A stretch of DNA of 56,884 bases from Opitutia bacterium. GTDB taxonomy: Bacteria; Verrucomicrobiota; Verrucomicrobiia; Opitutales; Seribacteraceae. The stretch spans positions 1 to 56,884 of the forward strand of contig PBLJ01000079.1 of assembly GCA_002721705.1 (NCBI GenBank). The letters are read 5' to 3'. This document shows, in pieces, positions 34,351 to 42,753 of the stretch. The position numbers were made by a program, and so were the translations under genes. How positions within the stretch are numbered: the stretch's first letter is position 1; every line of letters begins with the position of its first letter. The notes beneath the pieces are model-generated. The model ran no database searches. It saw only the letters and a program-made list of their open reading frames with translations, and was not told where the DNA came from.

Positions 34351-35517
34351 TTATTTCGCAGTTGGTTGCTGCAGTTGGTTGAGCCGATCGATGACACTCG
34401 CCTCGTTTGCAAAAGTTTCCACTGACTCACGGGTGATCACGTGGTGTTGGAATAGATGAAGCAGGTGCTGCTCCATGGTCATCATGCCTTCCTTGACTTG
34501 GGTTTCCATGGTGGAATAGACCTGCTGCCAGTTGCCCGTGCGGATGAGGTTGCCCAATGCAGGGATGTTCTTCAGTACCTCCATGGCGAGAATGCGCCCT
34601 TGTCCATCGGCTCGAGGCACGAGCTTCTGGCTGAGAACCCATGACAGGCTGAACGAGAGCTGAAGGCAAAGGTTCTTTGTCTGCTCGGCGGGGAACATGT
34701 CGACGATCCGGCTAAGCGCTCCCTTGGCATCGCGAGTATGCAAGGTGGAAAACACGAGGTGCCCGGTCTCGGCAGCGCTAAGGGCTAGCGAAGCCGTTTC
34801 CACGTCGCGGATTTCCCCCACGAAGATAATGTCGGGATTTTCACGCAAGGCGCTGCGTAGTCCGCCCGAAAAAGTCATTACGTTTTGGCCTACCTGCCGT
34901 TGCGAAACCATGGACTCTTGGCTTTGGTAGATGAACTCCACCGGGTCCTCCAGGGTGATAATGCGAGTTTTGCGTGAACGGTTGATGTAATTGATCAAGG
35001 CGGCGATGGTGGTGGACTTTCCGCTTCCCGTCACGCCGGTCACCAAGACGAGCCCTCTCTTGAGACCGACGATCTCCCGCCAAATGGCCTCGTTGGGCAG
35101 ACCCAAGCCTTCGATGTTGGGAATGTCCGATGAGAGCATACGCATGACGAAAGCCAACCCGTCGCGATCGTGGAAGACGTTCAAGCGGAAGTTCACGTTG
35201 TGTTCGCGCCACTCGAAACCGGTGTCGACGTCCTCGGACTCGTCCCCGAAAACGATCGCCTGGTGTTTTTCCGAGAGGATGGCCCGCAGAAAGGTTTCCA
35301 TGGCCGCCGGTTCCACGTTGGAGCCTTCCGGCAAAGGCTGAAGATCGTCGTCTATGCGAAAACTGACTGGGCGTCCCACCTTGACGTGGAGGTCGGATAT
35401 ACGAGAAAGGCTTCCCGACTTGTAATCAGGATGCACGAACCACCCGAGCAGGTCGTTCATGCTCATCATCAATTGTCCCTGTTGGTAAACTTTGGCGTGC
35501 AAAGGGTCTTCAGTCAT
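34351..35517 (-). CDS. pilT: PilT-family type IV pilus retraction ATPase
   Basis: This is a 388-residue secretion-type ATPase with Walker A GVTGSGKST (161-169), an Asp box around ITLEDPVEFIY, Walker B IIFVGEIRD and the His box GHLVFSTLHTRD. The C-terminal PALGNLIRTG segment corresponds to the AIRNLIRE motif of PilT retraction ATPases. It depolymerises type IV pili to drive twitching or DNA uptake. A PilU-like paralogue role is possible, as the N-terminus (residues 1-20) is extended. No other pilus gene is adjacent. It is divergent from the MBL hydrolase gene. Confidence 0.92.
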   Translation of the reverse strand: MTEDPLHAKVYQQGQLMMSMNDLLGWFVHPDYKSGSLSRISDLHVKVGRPVSFRIDDDLQPLPEGSNVEPAAMETFLRAILSEKHQAIVFGDESEDVDTGFEWREHNVNFRLNVFHDRDGLAFVMRMLSSDIPNIEGLGLPNEAIWREIVGLKRGLVLVTGVTGSGKSTTIAALINYINRSRKTRIITLEDPVEFIYQSQESMVSQRQVGQNVMTFSGGLRSALRENPDIIFVGEIRDVETASLALSAAETGHLVFSTLHTRDAKGALSRIVDMFPAEQTKNLCLQLSFSLSWVLSQKLVPRADGQGRILAMEVLKNIPALGNLIRTGNWQQVYSTMETQVKEGMMTMEQHLLHLFQHHVITRESVETFANEASVIDRLNQLQQPTAK

Positions 35518-35687
35518 CTTCTTGCGAGAGTGTTGAAATAGGAACCGAGATCAATAGGGGATCAACCGGAGAATCACAGCCAACGGATAAGGGGCAAGAC
35601 TTTTCGCTCGTGCGCGAAGTGAAAAAACATGTCGTCTTTTTCCAATTGGTCGTATTTTTTATTGAGTACCGCCAACCCGTTTTTGCG

Positions 35688-36707
35688 ATGAAGTTAACCT
35701 TTTGGGGAACTCGAGGTTCCATACCCACTTCCCTCACGGCCGAAGTCGTGAGGGAAAAGCTCGTGCATGCACTGATGGAAGCACGGGGAAAGGAACTGCG
35801 TTCAGAAGTGCAAATTCGGCAATTCGTGGAACAAAAACTACCCTTTCACCGGACTGGAACCTATGGAGGCAACACGCCTTGCGTGGAAATTGAAGGGCCC
35901 AGCCAAAACGAAACCGTTCTCTGTGACGGCGGGTCGGGCCTGCGGGCATTCGGAGTGGATTTTTTCTCTCGCCCACAGGCAAAGGAACCTCACGTCTTTC
36001 ACGTTTTCATGTCGCACCTGCATTATGACCACGTGCAAGGCATACCCTTTTTCGGACCTGGCTACGTCCCGGTCAACCAGATCGTGTTCCATGGGTGCCA
36101 CGACAACATGGAGCAAGGCATTAGGGAGCAAATGAGCACGCCGTATTTCCCGGTTACCATCGAGGAGATGCAGAGCAAGATTTCATTTGAGATACACCAA
36201 CCGGGAGACACCTTCGAGGTAGCGGGGTTCAAGGTGAACACCGTGGAGCAGGATCATCCTGGCACTTCCTATGGATACCGCTTTGATCTCGACGGTAAAT
36301 CCGCCGTCTACTCGACCGACGCCGAACACCGAGCTCATGACCACCGCAAGAGCAATCCGTTTCTTGATTTCATAGAGGATGCAGACATCTTGATTTTCGA
36401 TGCGCCTTACTCCTTCAACGAGGCAGGAGGAGCCAAGGAGGACTGGGGACACTCGAGCAATATAACGGGTGTGGATTTCGCTACTCGGGCTCGTGTGAAG
36501 CACTTGGTGATTTTCCATCACGACCCCTCCGCTTGCGACAAGGCGTTGTACGAGTTTCACCGTGCAACGAAGAATTTTCTTCGACGGAGAAAGAACACCT
36601 ATCGACCTTTCAGTGGCGCTCGTCCGGAAAAGGAAAGAGCGGCACTCGATGAAAGCTATCCCGAGCAGATTTCCCTCTCTTACGATGGCCTAATTCTCGA
36701 GGTGTGA
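35688..36707 (+). CDS. MBL-fold metallo-hydrolase
   Basis: This is a 339-residue metallo-beta-lactamase-fold protein from the ATG at 35688. The metal site SHLHYDHVQG supplies His110, His112, Asp114 and His115; further ligands are likely in DHPGTSYGYRF and STDAEH. The N-terminal WGTRGSIPT is typical of the PhnP/RNase Z-like branch that opens phosphodiesters. The substrate is unknown. The frame is open upstream to 35610, but that extension lacks coding character. The exonuclease gene follows after 22 bases on the same strand. Confidence 0.85.
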   Translation: MKLTFWGTRGSIPTSLTAEVVREKLVHALMEARGKELRSEVQIRQFVEQKLPFHRTGTYGGNTPCVEIEGPSQNETVLCDGGSGLRAFGVDFFSRPQAKEPHVFHVFMSHLHYDHVQGIPFFGPGYVPVNQIVFHGCHDNMEQGIREQMSTPYFPVTIEEMQSKISFEIHQPGDTFEVAGFKVNTVEQDHPGTSYGYRFDLDGKSAVYSTDAEHRAHDHRKSNPFLDFIEDADILIFDAPYSFNEAGGAKEDWGHSSNITGVDFATRARVKHLVIFHHDPSACDKALYEFHRATKNFLRRRKNTYRPFSGARPEKERAALDESYPEQISLSYDGLILEV

Positions 36708-36729
36708 TTTCCCCTTGGATCGATCGAAG

Positions 36730-37365
36730 ATGAGCGTCCAACCCTCTTCCACTGCAGAGCTTCCCCAGCTGCCTGCTCGCATTAGCAAGGACGAGATCAA
36801 TCAGCTGCCCTTGGTAAGATTCAGCGGAAAAATTCACGTCGTCCGCGAGGAAAAGGACTTGGCAGTCGCTGCTCGAAAAATCAGAAATGCCGAGGTCTTG
36901 GGATTCGACGTCGAGTCCAAGCCCACTTTTCGGAAAGGAGAAAGTCACCCCGTTGCCCTTCTGCAATTAGCCACCTCGAATGAAGCCTTCCTCATACAGT
37001 TGCAAAACATTGAAAACCTGGGCCCCGTGCAGGAGATTCTGGAGAATCCAAACATTGAAAAAACCGGAGTTGCGATTCGAGACGACGTAAAAAAGCTTTT
37101 CGAAAAATATCCCTTCAATCCCGAGGGTTTCGTCGAGTTAAGCCATTGGGCGAGCAAACTGGGCATCGTCACCACGGGCTTGAGAAGCTTGACTGCCATC
37201 TTCCTCGGGAAACGCATCTCCAAAGGTGCCCAGCTTTCGAATTGGGAGCGGCCGAAACTGGCCCCTAGCCAGCTGCTCTATGCAGCGACCGATGCTTGGA
37301 TCAGTCGAGAACTTCATCTGGCAATGAAACGACACATGGAAGCGCTGGAGAAAGAACCTTCCTGA
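36730..37365 (+). CDS. RNase D-like 3'-5' exonuclease
   Basis: The 211-residue protein contains a DEDD-superfamily exonuclease domain. Motif Exo I is LGFDVESKP with Asp60 and Glu62, a second acidic segment is GVAIRDDVKKL, and the last motif is LLYAATDAWISREL. It is a single-domain protein without the HRDC region of full RNase D. Such enzymes trim RNA 3' ends or act in repair. The ATG at 36730 is preferred to a TTG at 36715. The stop codon shares a base with the start of the DsbD-like gene (TGATG), so the two are coupled. Confidence 0.85.
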   Translation: MSVQPSSTAELPQLPARISKDEINQLPLVRFSGKIHVVREEKDLAVAARKIRNAEVLGFDVESKPTFRKGESHPVALLQLATSNEAFLIQLQNIENLGPVQEILENPNIEKTGVAIRDDVKKLFEKYPFNPEGFVELSHWASKLGIVTTGLRSLTAIFLGKRISKGAQLSNWERPKLAPSQLLYAATDAWISRELHLAMKRHMEALEKEPS

Positions 37366-38213
37366 TGAAACTTTCGTTACCGTCTGGATTCCCGTGGGTT
37401 CTTGCCTTCCTTCCGCTTGCAGTCCTTGCGGAAGAACGGAGCTTCCAGGGTAAAGGCGTAACGGCCAGCATGTTCAGCGAAGCATCGACCATCGCCCCGG
37501 GTCAAACCTTCACCGTGGCGCTGACGCTGCGTCACGAACCTGGTTTCCACACCTATTGGAAAAACCCCGGCACCGTGGGCATGCCCACGCAAATCGCTTG
37601 GAAACTTCCGCTTGGCTTCAAGGCAGGAGAGTTAGAGTGGCAATCCCCCGAACGATCCAAGATGTTCAAGTACGACGTCTACGGATACGAAGGAAACACC
37701 ACTCTATTGGTGAAGATCCAGGCTCCGGAGATCCTGCCCGAAGGCCCAGTGTCGTTACGGGCAAAGACCAGTTGGATGGCCTGTAACGATTCATCCTGCA
37801 ACCCTGGGTACCACACCTTCGAGCTAACACTTTCCACTGGCGAAAAAACCATTTGGGATTCGAAAGCGAAGAAACTGGTTGGCCAAGCGCGGGCAAACAT
37901 TCCCCAGCCCCTGCCAAAGCTTCGAGCCAAGGTGGAGCCCAAAGGCAACAAGATGCGAATTCTTGTCGAAGGGGATGCGATAGCCGGTCTGCAACCGGGA
38001 CCAGATTTGCATTTTTTTTCGAGCCTCAATCATTACAAGGTGGATGCTAGGCAAAAGATTCGACTGAGCAAAAGAGGCTTGCACGTCATACTGACGAAGA
38101 CGGACTACGCGCCGGACAAAATCGATCGCGTCGAAGGTGTCCTGCGATTCCCTGCAAAACAGGCCGGAAGCAAGGGACCCTCTTATGTCCTGATCCAAGC
38201 CAAGGTCGATTGA
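37365..38213 (+). CDS. Stand-alone DsbD N-terminal (alpha) domain protein, secreted
   Basis: The 282-residue protein has a signal peptide (to about residue 22, VLAEE) followed by an immunoglobulin-like DsbD alpha/DsbC-binding domain. HEPGFHTYWKNPGTVGMPT is the family hallmark, and SWMACNDSSCNPGYH carries the redox pair Cys140 and Cys145. In full DsbD this domain passes electrons to periplasmic partners and is followed by a membrane domain and a thioredoxin domain. Both are missing here, and the protein ends naturally. It must work with a separate membrane partner or act as a different thiol protein. Confidence 0.8.
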   Translation: MKLSLPSGFPWVLAFLPLAVLAEERSFQGKGVTASMFSEASTIAPGQTFTVALTLRHEPGFHTYWKNPGTVGMPTQIAWKLPLGFKAGELEWQSPERSKMFKYDVYGYEGNTTLLVKIQAPEILPEGPVSLRAKTSWMACNDSSCNPGYHTFELTLSTGEKTIWDSKAKKLVGQARANIPQPLPKLRAKVEPKGNKMRILVEGDAIAGLQPGPDLHFFSSLNHYKVDARQKIRLSKRGLHVILTKTDYAPDKIDRVEGVLRFPAKQAGSKGPSYVLIQAKVD

Positions 38214-38274
38214 GGCGCTATTCGTGAATTGCGAATGAGGGCATCAAGCCCGCCCCGTTCCATCCGAGCGAAGA

Positions 38275-39033
38275 TTATGACTGCGAATCATCCAAGCTTG
38301 CCTTGGAGCTTCGTTGTTTGTTGGGACGCTCGTACCAAAATCGACAGAAGAAGCGTGAGCGGAGGAGAAAAGGGAAAAAGAGCAAGGTAAGAAAGCTGCC
38401 GGCCAAGCCAAAGGTCGAATACCATTCCAGTTTGCGAGCGGAAGTGAAAACGGGATGATCCGTCATTATCACAAAACGGAGGTCTTGTTTGCGACACCAC
38501 GCTTTGTATTGTCTAGAGAAAAGGATTTCCTCGCCTGCGTACACCTTGTCGGAAAACCCACCCACCGTGGTGAAACCATCTGCCCGACAGTAGATGAAAC
38601 TACCAGCTGCCAATCGGAAGCCCAGCGATATGCGATTCCACAAGCGAAGCGCAAAAGGCAAGCTCTCCTTGGCATCAGGTCCAAACCGAATGCAGGACCC
38701 ACCGCCACCAGTATCTCCGGTTCCCAAGGCCTCGATTGCCTGACGAAGCAAGGCCGACGGGACCAAGGTGTCTGCGTCGACAAAGACAAGCCACTTGCCG
38801 AGAGCCTCGTTCGCTCCTGCATTACGGGCGGTGGAAATACGATTGACTGATTCGAAGACAACCCGGGCGCCGGACATTCGGGCAAGCTCGGCAGTGGCAT
38901 CCGTCGAGTTGTTGTCCACCACGATGATTTCCCCCTGCTCAGGCAACTGGCTCATGGCGTCATGCAATTTCGCGAGGGTGGCAGGCAACAACTCCTCCTC
39001 GTTGAAAGCGGGTATGATAATGGAGTAATCCAC
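38275..39033 (-). CDS. Family 2 glycosyltransferase
   Basis: This is a 252-residue GT-A fold transferase. It begins YSIIIPAFNEEELLPATL, has the nucleotide-sugar site VVDNNSTD, the metal-binding FVDADT and the acceptor-side GGFSDKVYAGEE. A hydrophobic segment near residues 212-230 probably anchors it to the membrane. The start is a GTG at 39033 with AGGA close upstream. Such enzymes extend glycans or glycolipids. It is the last gene of a long minus-strand series and lies after the acidic protein and the coiled-coil genes. Confidence 0.88.
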   Translation of the reverse strand: MDYSIIIPAFNEEELLPATLAKLHDAMSQLPEQGEIIVVDNNSTDATAELARMSGARVVFESVNRISTARNAGANEALGKWLVFVDADTLVPSALLRQAIEALGTGDTGGGGSCIRFGPDAKESLPFALRLWNRISLGFRLAAGSFIYCRADGFTTVGGFSDKVYAGEEILFSRQYKAWCRKQDLRFVIMTDHPVFTSARKLEWYSTFGLAGSFLTLLFFPFLLRSRFFCRFWYERPNKQRSSKASLDDSQS

Positions 39034-39102
39034 TGCTTCCTAAACTTCAGCAGGGTGCCTTGGCCAGAGAAGAGAAACTCCCCTCCATCACCACCCAAAC
39101 TC

Positions 39103-39648
39103 CTAGAACTTGGCGAATCGCTTCGCCCGGCGATGAGCTCCAAAAGACAATCCGGAAACCCAACCTTGAGCCCGTCCTCCTGGACGATTTCCATAGAAGT
39201 CGCAATCTCCTTCAGGAGCAACCAAACTGGATCCCACTATGTCCGCCGCTATGTCGGCGAGGGACGGCGCATGAGAATTTCGGCTCACGAGAGCACGGCG
39301 AATAAGGACAATATTCTCGACGTCGTCCGCAGAGACCAAGCCTGCCACTTGCGAGCGAAAGTCCTGCTCATCATCGGCACTCGCCGGGGACACCGAGGCT
39401 TGCGGTTCCACCACCACGGGGGCAGGGGCAGTCGGAGCCGCCACGGCGCTTTGCCCACTTGGCTCGTCATCCGCCATGATATCGGCCAATCCAGGATCGG
39501 AAACGTCGATGTTCTCTCCCTCCGCGACTGCTGATTCGGGGATGGCCGAAGTCGGTTCTTCGTCTACTGCGGCTTCGACTTCATGCCCATCGGTATCGTC
39601 GATCAAATCAGCCAGGGAATCTCCACCTAGGTCTTCGGATTCACTCAT
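39103..39648 (-). CDS. Acidic hypothetical protein, 3' end possibly frameshifted
   Basis: I do not recognise this 181-residue protein. Residues 1-95 are acidic and low-complexity (DSLADLIDDTDG, then Ala/Pro-rich). Residues of about 96-137 are helical and end SLADIAADIV. After a GGG run at 39233-39235 the codon usage in this frame turns AT-rich at third positions and the residues look unnatural. The adjacent frame, by contrast, becomes GC3-rich and reads LLKEIATSMEIVQEDGLKVG. A one-base shift there would extend the protein towards 39050 or beyond. The true C-terminus is therefore uncertain. It is part of the coiled-coil gene cluster. Confidence 0.6.
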   Translation of the reverse strand: MSESEDLGGDSLADLIDDTDGHEVEAAVDEEPTSAIPESAVAEGENIDVSDPGLADIMADDEPSGQSAVAAPTAPAPVVVEPQASVSPASADDEQDFRSQVAGLVSADDVENIVLIRRALVSRNSHAPSLADIAADIVGSSLVAPEGDCDFYGNRPGGRAQGWVSGLSFGAHRRAKRFAKF

Positions 39649-39713
39649 AATGGATGCAGAATTTACGTTAAGAGGGTAAAGGCAAGGCCGTTTTGAAAAG
39701 TACCCAAACGGCT

Positions 39714-40628
39714 TCAAAGGCCATCTTGGGGGGGATTCTCCTGGTCTAGTTTCCGTTTGGCCAAGTTACCGGAGCGCTCGAGTTGTACTTCCTCGTCGGC
39801 CTGCAGGCGGATGTCTTGGTCTCCGAAGTCGGGCATGATGACTGCGAAACAATAATCATCTTGGAAGATTTGGGTAACCTTGAAACGCCAAGACCTCATG
39901 GTGGGCGTGGGCGGGTTCAATCGACGGACAAGGAATTCCATGCCTGGCTTGACGCCGTCCTGCATCCCCATGTCCAAAAAGACCCCAGTCATGGAAGGCC
40001 GGACGTTCATGACCTTGATCTGCGTTTTGTCCCCGTAGTAAAGCCAGGGAGGCTTTTCGATTTGATTGAACAAAATCCTCGATCTCTTGTCGTAGTTTTC
40101 TTGAATGGCTGCCCGATCCGCCCGCAGGGCATTCAACTTGGCCTGCAGGTCCCCATTGACGGTCTGCAGGTCGGCAAGTTGCTTGTCCAGGTTGGCGCGT
40201 TCATCCTCAATCGTGGCGTTGTCTTCTCTTAATGGCTCAATGTCGTTTTGGGCCTGCTTGAGCGTCTCCTGGAGAGCGGTCAACTTGTCGGGCAGGTCGG
40301 TGGAGTTTGCTTTGATGGCCTCGAGGTTTCCCTTCTCGTCCTCGATGGTTTGATCCAAGGCAGCTAATTCATCTTTCAACTTTTTCAATTCCTCAGTCAC
40401 AACGCGGTCTTGGTTTTCCAAGGACTCGCAGTCCTTGAGAAAAACGTCCTTCTCTTTTTTCGCTTCCGACTGGACAAATTCGATCTTGGTACGATTCGCT
40501 TCCAGGGCGGCGTTCTTGGCGGCAAGCTGATTTTGGTAATCAGTCACGGTTCCTCCTTGGAGATACCACATCGCGACCACCCCAACGGCCAAGCCCCAGG
40601 CGATAATTCTAAAAACCTGTGATTTCAA
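39714..40628 (-). CDS. Membrane-anchored coiled-coil protein B
   Basis: The protein has 304 residues from a TTG at 40628, which has AGGAG about 10 bases upstream. It has one membrane span (about 5-25, IIAWGLAVGVVAMWYLQ). A long coiled coil of Glu/Lys/Leu heptads follows (about 30-185), then a beta-rich C-terminal domain starting WLYYGDKTQIKVMNV. The segment GMQDGVKPGMEFLVRRL with the later QADEEVQLE matches the C-terminal domain of the protein encoded just upstream. The two genes overlap by 20 bases. The layout recalls MreC-like envelope scaffolds, but I cannot assign a family. Confidence 0.75.
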   Translation of the reverse strand: MKSQVFRIIAWGLAVGVVAMWYLQGGTVTDYQNQLAAKNAALEANRTKIEFVQSEAKKEKDVFLKDCESLENQDRVVTEELKKLKDELAALDQTIEDEKGNLEAIKANSTDLPDKLTALQETLKQAQNDIEPLREDNATIEDERANLDKQLADLQTVNGDLQAKLNALRADRAAIQENYDKRSRILFNQIEKPPWLYYGDKTQIKVMNVRPSMTGVFLDMGMQDGVKPGMEFLVRRLNPPTPTMRSWRFKVTQIFQDDYCFAVIMPDFGDQDIRLQADEEVQLERSGNLAKRKLDQENPPQDGL

Positions 40629-41454
40629 CGGTATCCGACTCCTGCAATTTGCTCGGGTTTCCAATAAGGGGAACGATATGGGCCACGCTATGGGACAAGT
40701 GGGCTTCCTTGATTATGACTTGGCAAATGCGCCGACCTTTCTTGCCGACGTAAAAACGCATCTCGTTTCTCATGCCATGGTAGGAGCCCAAGGGAAAGAC
40801 AAGCATGCCCGCTTCCATGCTGAGTCGCTGAATCTTGGTCGTGACGATTTTGTCGAGCACGATCCAAGAAGGATCCACGGCATCGATCGCCAGTTCTTTC
40901 AGAATGCTGGCGTAATGCACGCGCAAGTGATCCGTTTCCGCTTTGTAATCTCGCAATTCGTATTCCAGTTGGTCGGTCAGCTCGTTTTGCTCGCGGATAC
41001 CTGCCTCCAATTGATCCACGTTCGCGCGGGCCGTTGGGTTGTCCTGACGGAGAAGATTGGCCGACTCTCTTAACTTGGCGATCTCGGCTTCGATTTTCCC
41101 GATTTCCTCCAGTTTCTGGTCATTTTCATTTTGAATCCTCTGCTGTTCCCTCTTCAGATCACTTATTTCACTATTCTTCTCGGGCACCTCCTTCTTCAAC
41201 TGATCGACTTGTTCGCCATGCTCCTTCAAGTCTTCGGTCAGGCCACCTTTGCGGGCCATCAAGGATTTGTTGTCCTTTTCTCGTTTCTTCTCGGCATCGG
41301 CCAACTCCTTGATCGCCTTGTCCAGTTCGGCCTGCTTAGCGACGTTCTCTTCCCTGAGTAAATCCGCGGCGTCGAGGAATAAATATGCCATGACCACCAC
41401 CGCCAAACCAATGAGGATGGTCAGGTAATTGATAAACTTGGAAGAAGCGTTCAT
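40609..41454 (-). CDS. Membrane-anchored coiled-coil protein A
   Basis: The protein has 281 residues and the same layout as its downstream neighbour. There is one membrane span (about 9-28, YLTILIGLAVVVMAYLFL) and a coiled coil (about 32-180, rich in Lys/Glu with LKREQQRIQNENDQKLEEI). The beta-rich C-terminal domain has YHGMRNEMRFYVGKKGRRI and ends QESDTVEI. The similarity to protein B in order and spacing of G..xxGMxF.V and the final DEV/DTV motif indicates ancient tandem duplication. Both are predicted periplasmic with an N-terminal inner-membrane anchor. The function is unknown. Confidence 0.75.
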   Translation of the reverse strand: MNASSKFINYLTILIGLAVVVMAYLFLDAADLLREENVAKQAELDKAIKELADAEKKREKDNKSLMARKGGLTEDLKEHGEQVDQLKKEVPEKNSEISDLKREQQRIQNENDQKLEEIGKIEAEIAKLRESANLLRQDNPTARANVDQLEAGIREQNELTDQLEYELRDYKAETDHLRVHYASILKELAIDAVDPSWIVLDKIVTTKIQRLSMEAGMLVFPLGSYHGMRNEMRFYVGKKGRRICQVIIKEAHLSHSVAHIVPLIGNPSKLQESDTVEITGF

Positions 41455-41491
41455 GAAAATTGGCGGATTGGTCGAAGCTCGAGACCTCTTG

Positions 41492-41785
41492 CTAAGGCTT
41501 TTTCTTCAAAAGGTTCTCGTAGAAGACTTGGTTGCGCCACCATACCTTGTAATTCTCGTTGCCTTTTTCGTCGCGGCCTACGGATTTACCCACGCGACGC
41601 TTGGAAAAATAAGGGTGCAAACGACGTTTCTCGACGTCGTAACGGTAACGAGCGTCCCAACCTTGGTGAACGACGGGGCGATTCGTCATGGAAGGGGCCG
41701 GCGTCCAAGCTTTGCAGGAAGCCAGGCAAAGAAGGAGGCAGATGAACGTCAGCAGGCGTAGCATAGGGTATGTGGTATTAGCCAT
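41492..41785 (-). CDS. Small putative lipoprotein
   Basis: This protein has 97 residues from the ATG at 41785; an ATG at 41764 gives a shorter signal. A lipoprotein signal ends CLLLCLASC, a good lipobox, placing the modified cysteine at residue 24. The mature part is basic and aromatic (RRLHPYFSKRRVG, NYKVWWRNQVFYENLLKKKP). I do not recognise the family. It precedes coiled-coil protein A by 37 bases on the same strand and is probably the first gene of that cluster, possibly an outer-membrane partner. Confidence 0.65.
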   Translation of the reverse strand: MANTTYPMLRLLTFICLLLCLASCKAWTPAPSMTNRPVVHQGWDARYRYDVEKRRLHPYFSKRRVGKSVGRDEKGNENYKVWWRNQVFYENLLKKKP

Positions 41786-41862
41786 CACAAAGGAAAGCAA
41801 GCGCAAGAAGTCGTATAGGTCAACGTCGCCGGCGCCCCTAAAAGCCGGGGCATTGCCCGATG

Positions 41863-42753
41863 TCAGGGTAAGTGAGGGCGCAAGAAATCTCCAATCACGG
41901 AGGTAAAGGAACTGCGAACCACCGAGCAGCGGGCATCGAACTCGGCGCAATCCAGTGAACAGTCATGGGGTCGAGGCGCTCCCGGAGGAGGCTGTTCGTC
42001 AGGTTCGATATGGGAGGAATCCAAGCCAATCACCCGACCCATCGCCAAGGCCATGTCGTACTTGGTCATGGATTCGTCCCCGCTGAAATGCCAGATTCCT
42101 CGGCATGACTGGCTGGACACTTGATGATTGGCCAATTGCAGACAGGCGGATCCCACGTCGTCGACCAAGGTGGGACGACGCACGGCCCAGTGATCCATCT
42201 TGACCGGAGTGGAATCCAGCAAAGAGCATGCAATCTCGGTCACCGCCGATTCTTCCAGTCGTTCGACTTCACCGTAAAGAATGGGCACGCGCAAAGCGGC
42301 ATTGCCCGGGTTCACGCGGAGAGTGGCTTCTTCACCACCCAACTTGCTCTCCCCATAGGCGTTCAGGGGATGGGGCGTATCCCTTGGGTGATAGGGAGGC
42401 TGCGTACCATCGAAAACGTAATCGGTGGAAATGAACAAGACCCAAGCGTCTACGGCCTTGGCCGCCTCGCACAGCGTTGACGACGCCGTTACGTTGAGAG
42501 CTTGAGTAAACTCGGGGCGTCCTTCGCAAACGTCAGGCTTTCGCTCCGCGGCGGCGTGAATCACCACGGTTGGCCGCTCTCTTTGGAGCAATTCCTCGGT
42601 GGCATCGGCATGGAGGAGGTCATGACAAAGCAACCCGTCACGGGCTCGACTTTTAGCCAGCCCAACAACCTCCCATCCGGGATCGGCATCGAACGATTTC
42701 AGAATGGCGCGGCCCAAGAGGCCGGAAGCTCCCGTGACGATTGCTTTATTCAT
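41863..42753 (-). CDS. RmlD-like sugar-nucleotide reductase (extended SDR)
   Basis: This is a 296-residue extended SDR with GASGLLG (8-14), HAAAERKPD, STDYVFDGTQPPY and the catalytic YGESK (Tyr133, Lys137). The best match by layout is the RmlD/dTDP-4-dehydrorhamnose reductase family, and also the related MAT2B proteins that share this fold. RmlD makes dTDP-L-rhamnose for surface polysaccharide. RmlA, RmlB and RmlC are not adjacent, so the substrate is uncertain. The start overlaps the end of the glycosylase gene by 8 bases. Confidence 0.82.
   Translation of the reverse strand: MNKAIVTGASGLLGRAILKSFDADPGWEVVGLAKSRARDGLLCHDLLHADATEELLQRERPTVVIHAAAERKPDVCEGRPEFTQALNVTASSTLCEAAKAVDAWVLFISTDYVFDGTQPPYHPRDTPHPLNAYGESKLGGEEATLRVNPGNAALRVPILYGEVERLEESAVTEIACSLLDSTPVKMDHWAVRRPTLVDDVGSACLQLANHQVSSQSCRGIWHFSGDESMTKYDMALAMGRVIGLDSSHIEPDEQPPPGAPRPHDCSLDCAEFDARCSVVRSSFTSVIGDFLRPHLP

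Noticed and set aside
38214..38274. Possible terminator between the DsbD-like and glycosyltransferase genes
   Set aside because: Only a 5-base repeat (attcg/cgaat) and no T-tract were found.
27214..39648. Relation between the acidic protein downstream of dnaA and the acidic protein at 39103
   Set aside because: Both are Glu/Asp/Ser/Ala/Pro-rich at the N-terminus, but their ordered parts share no motif; the likeness is composition only.
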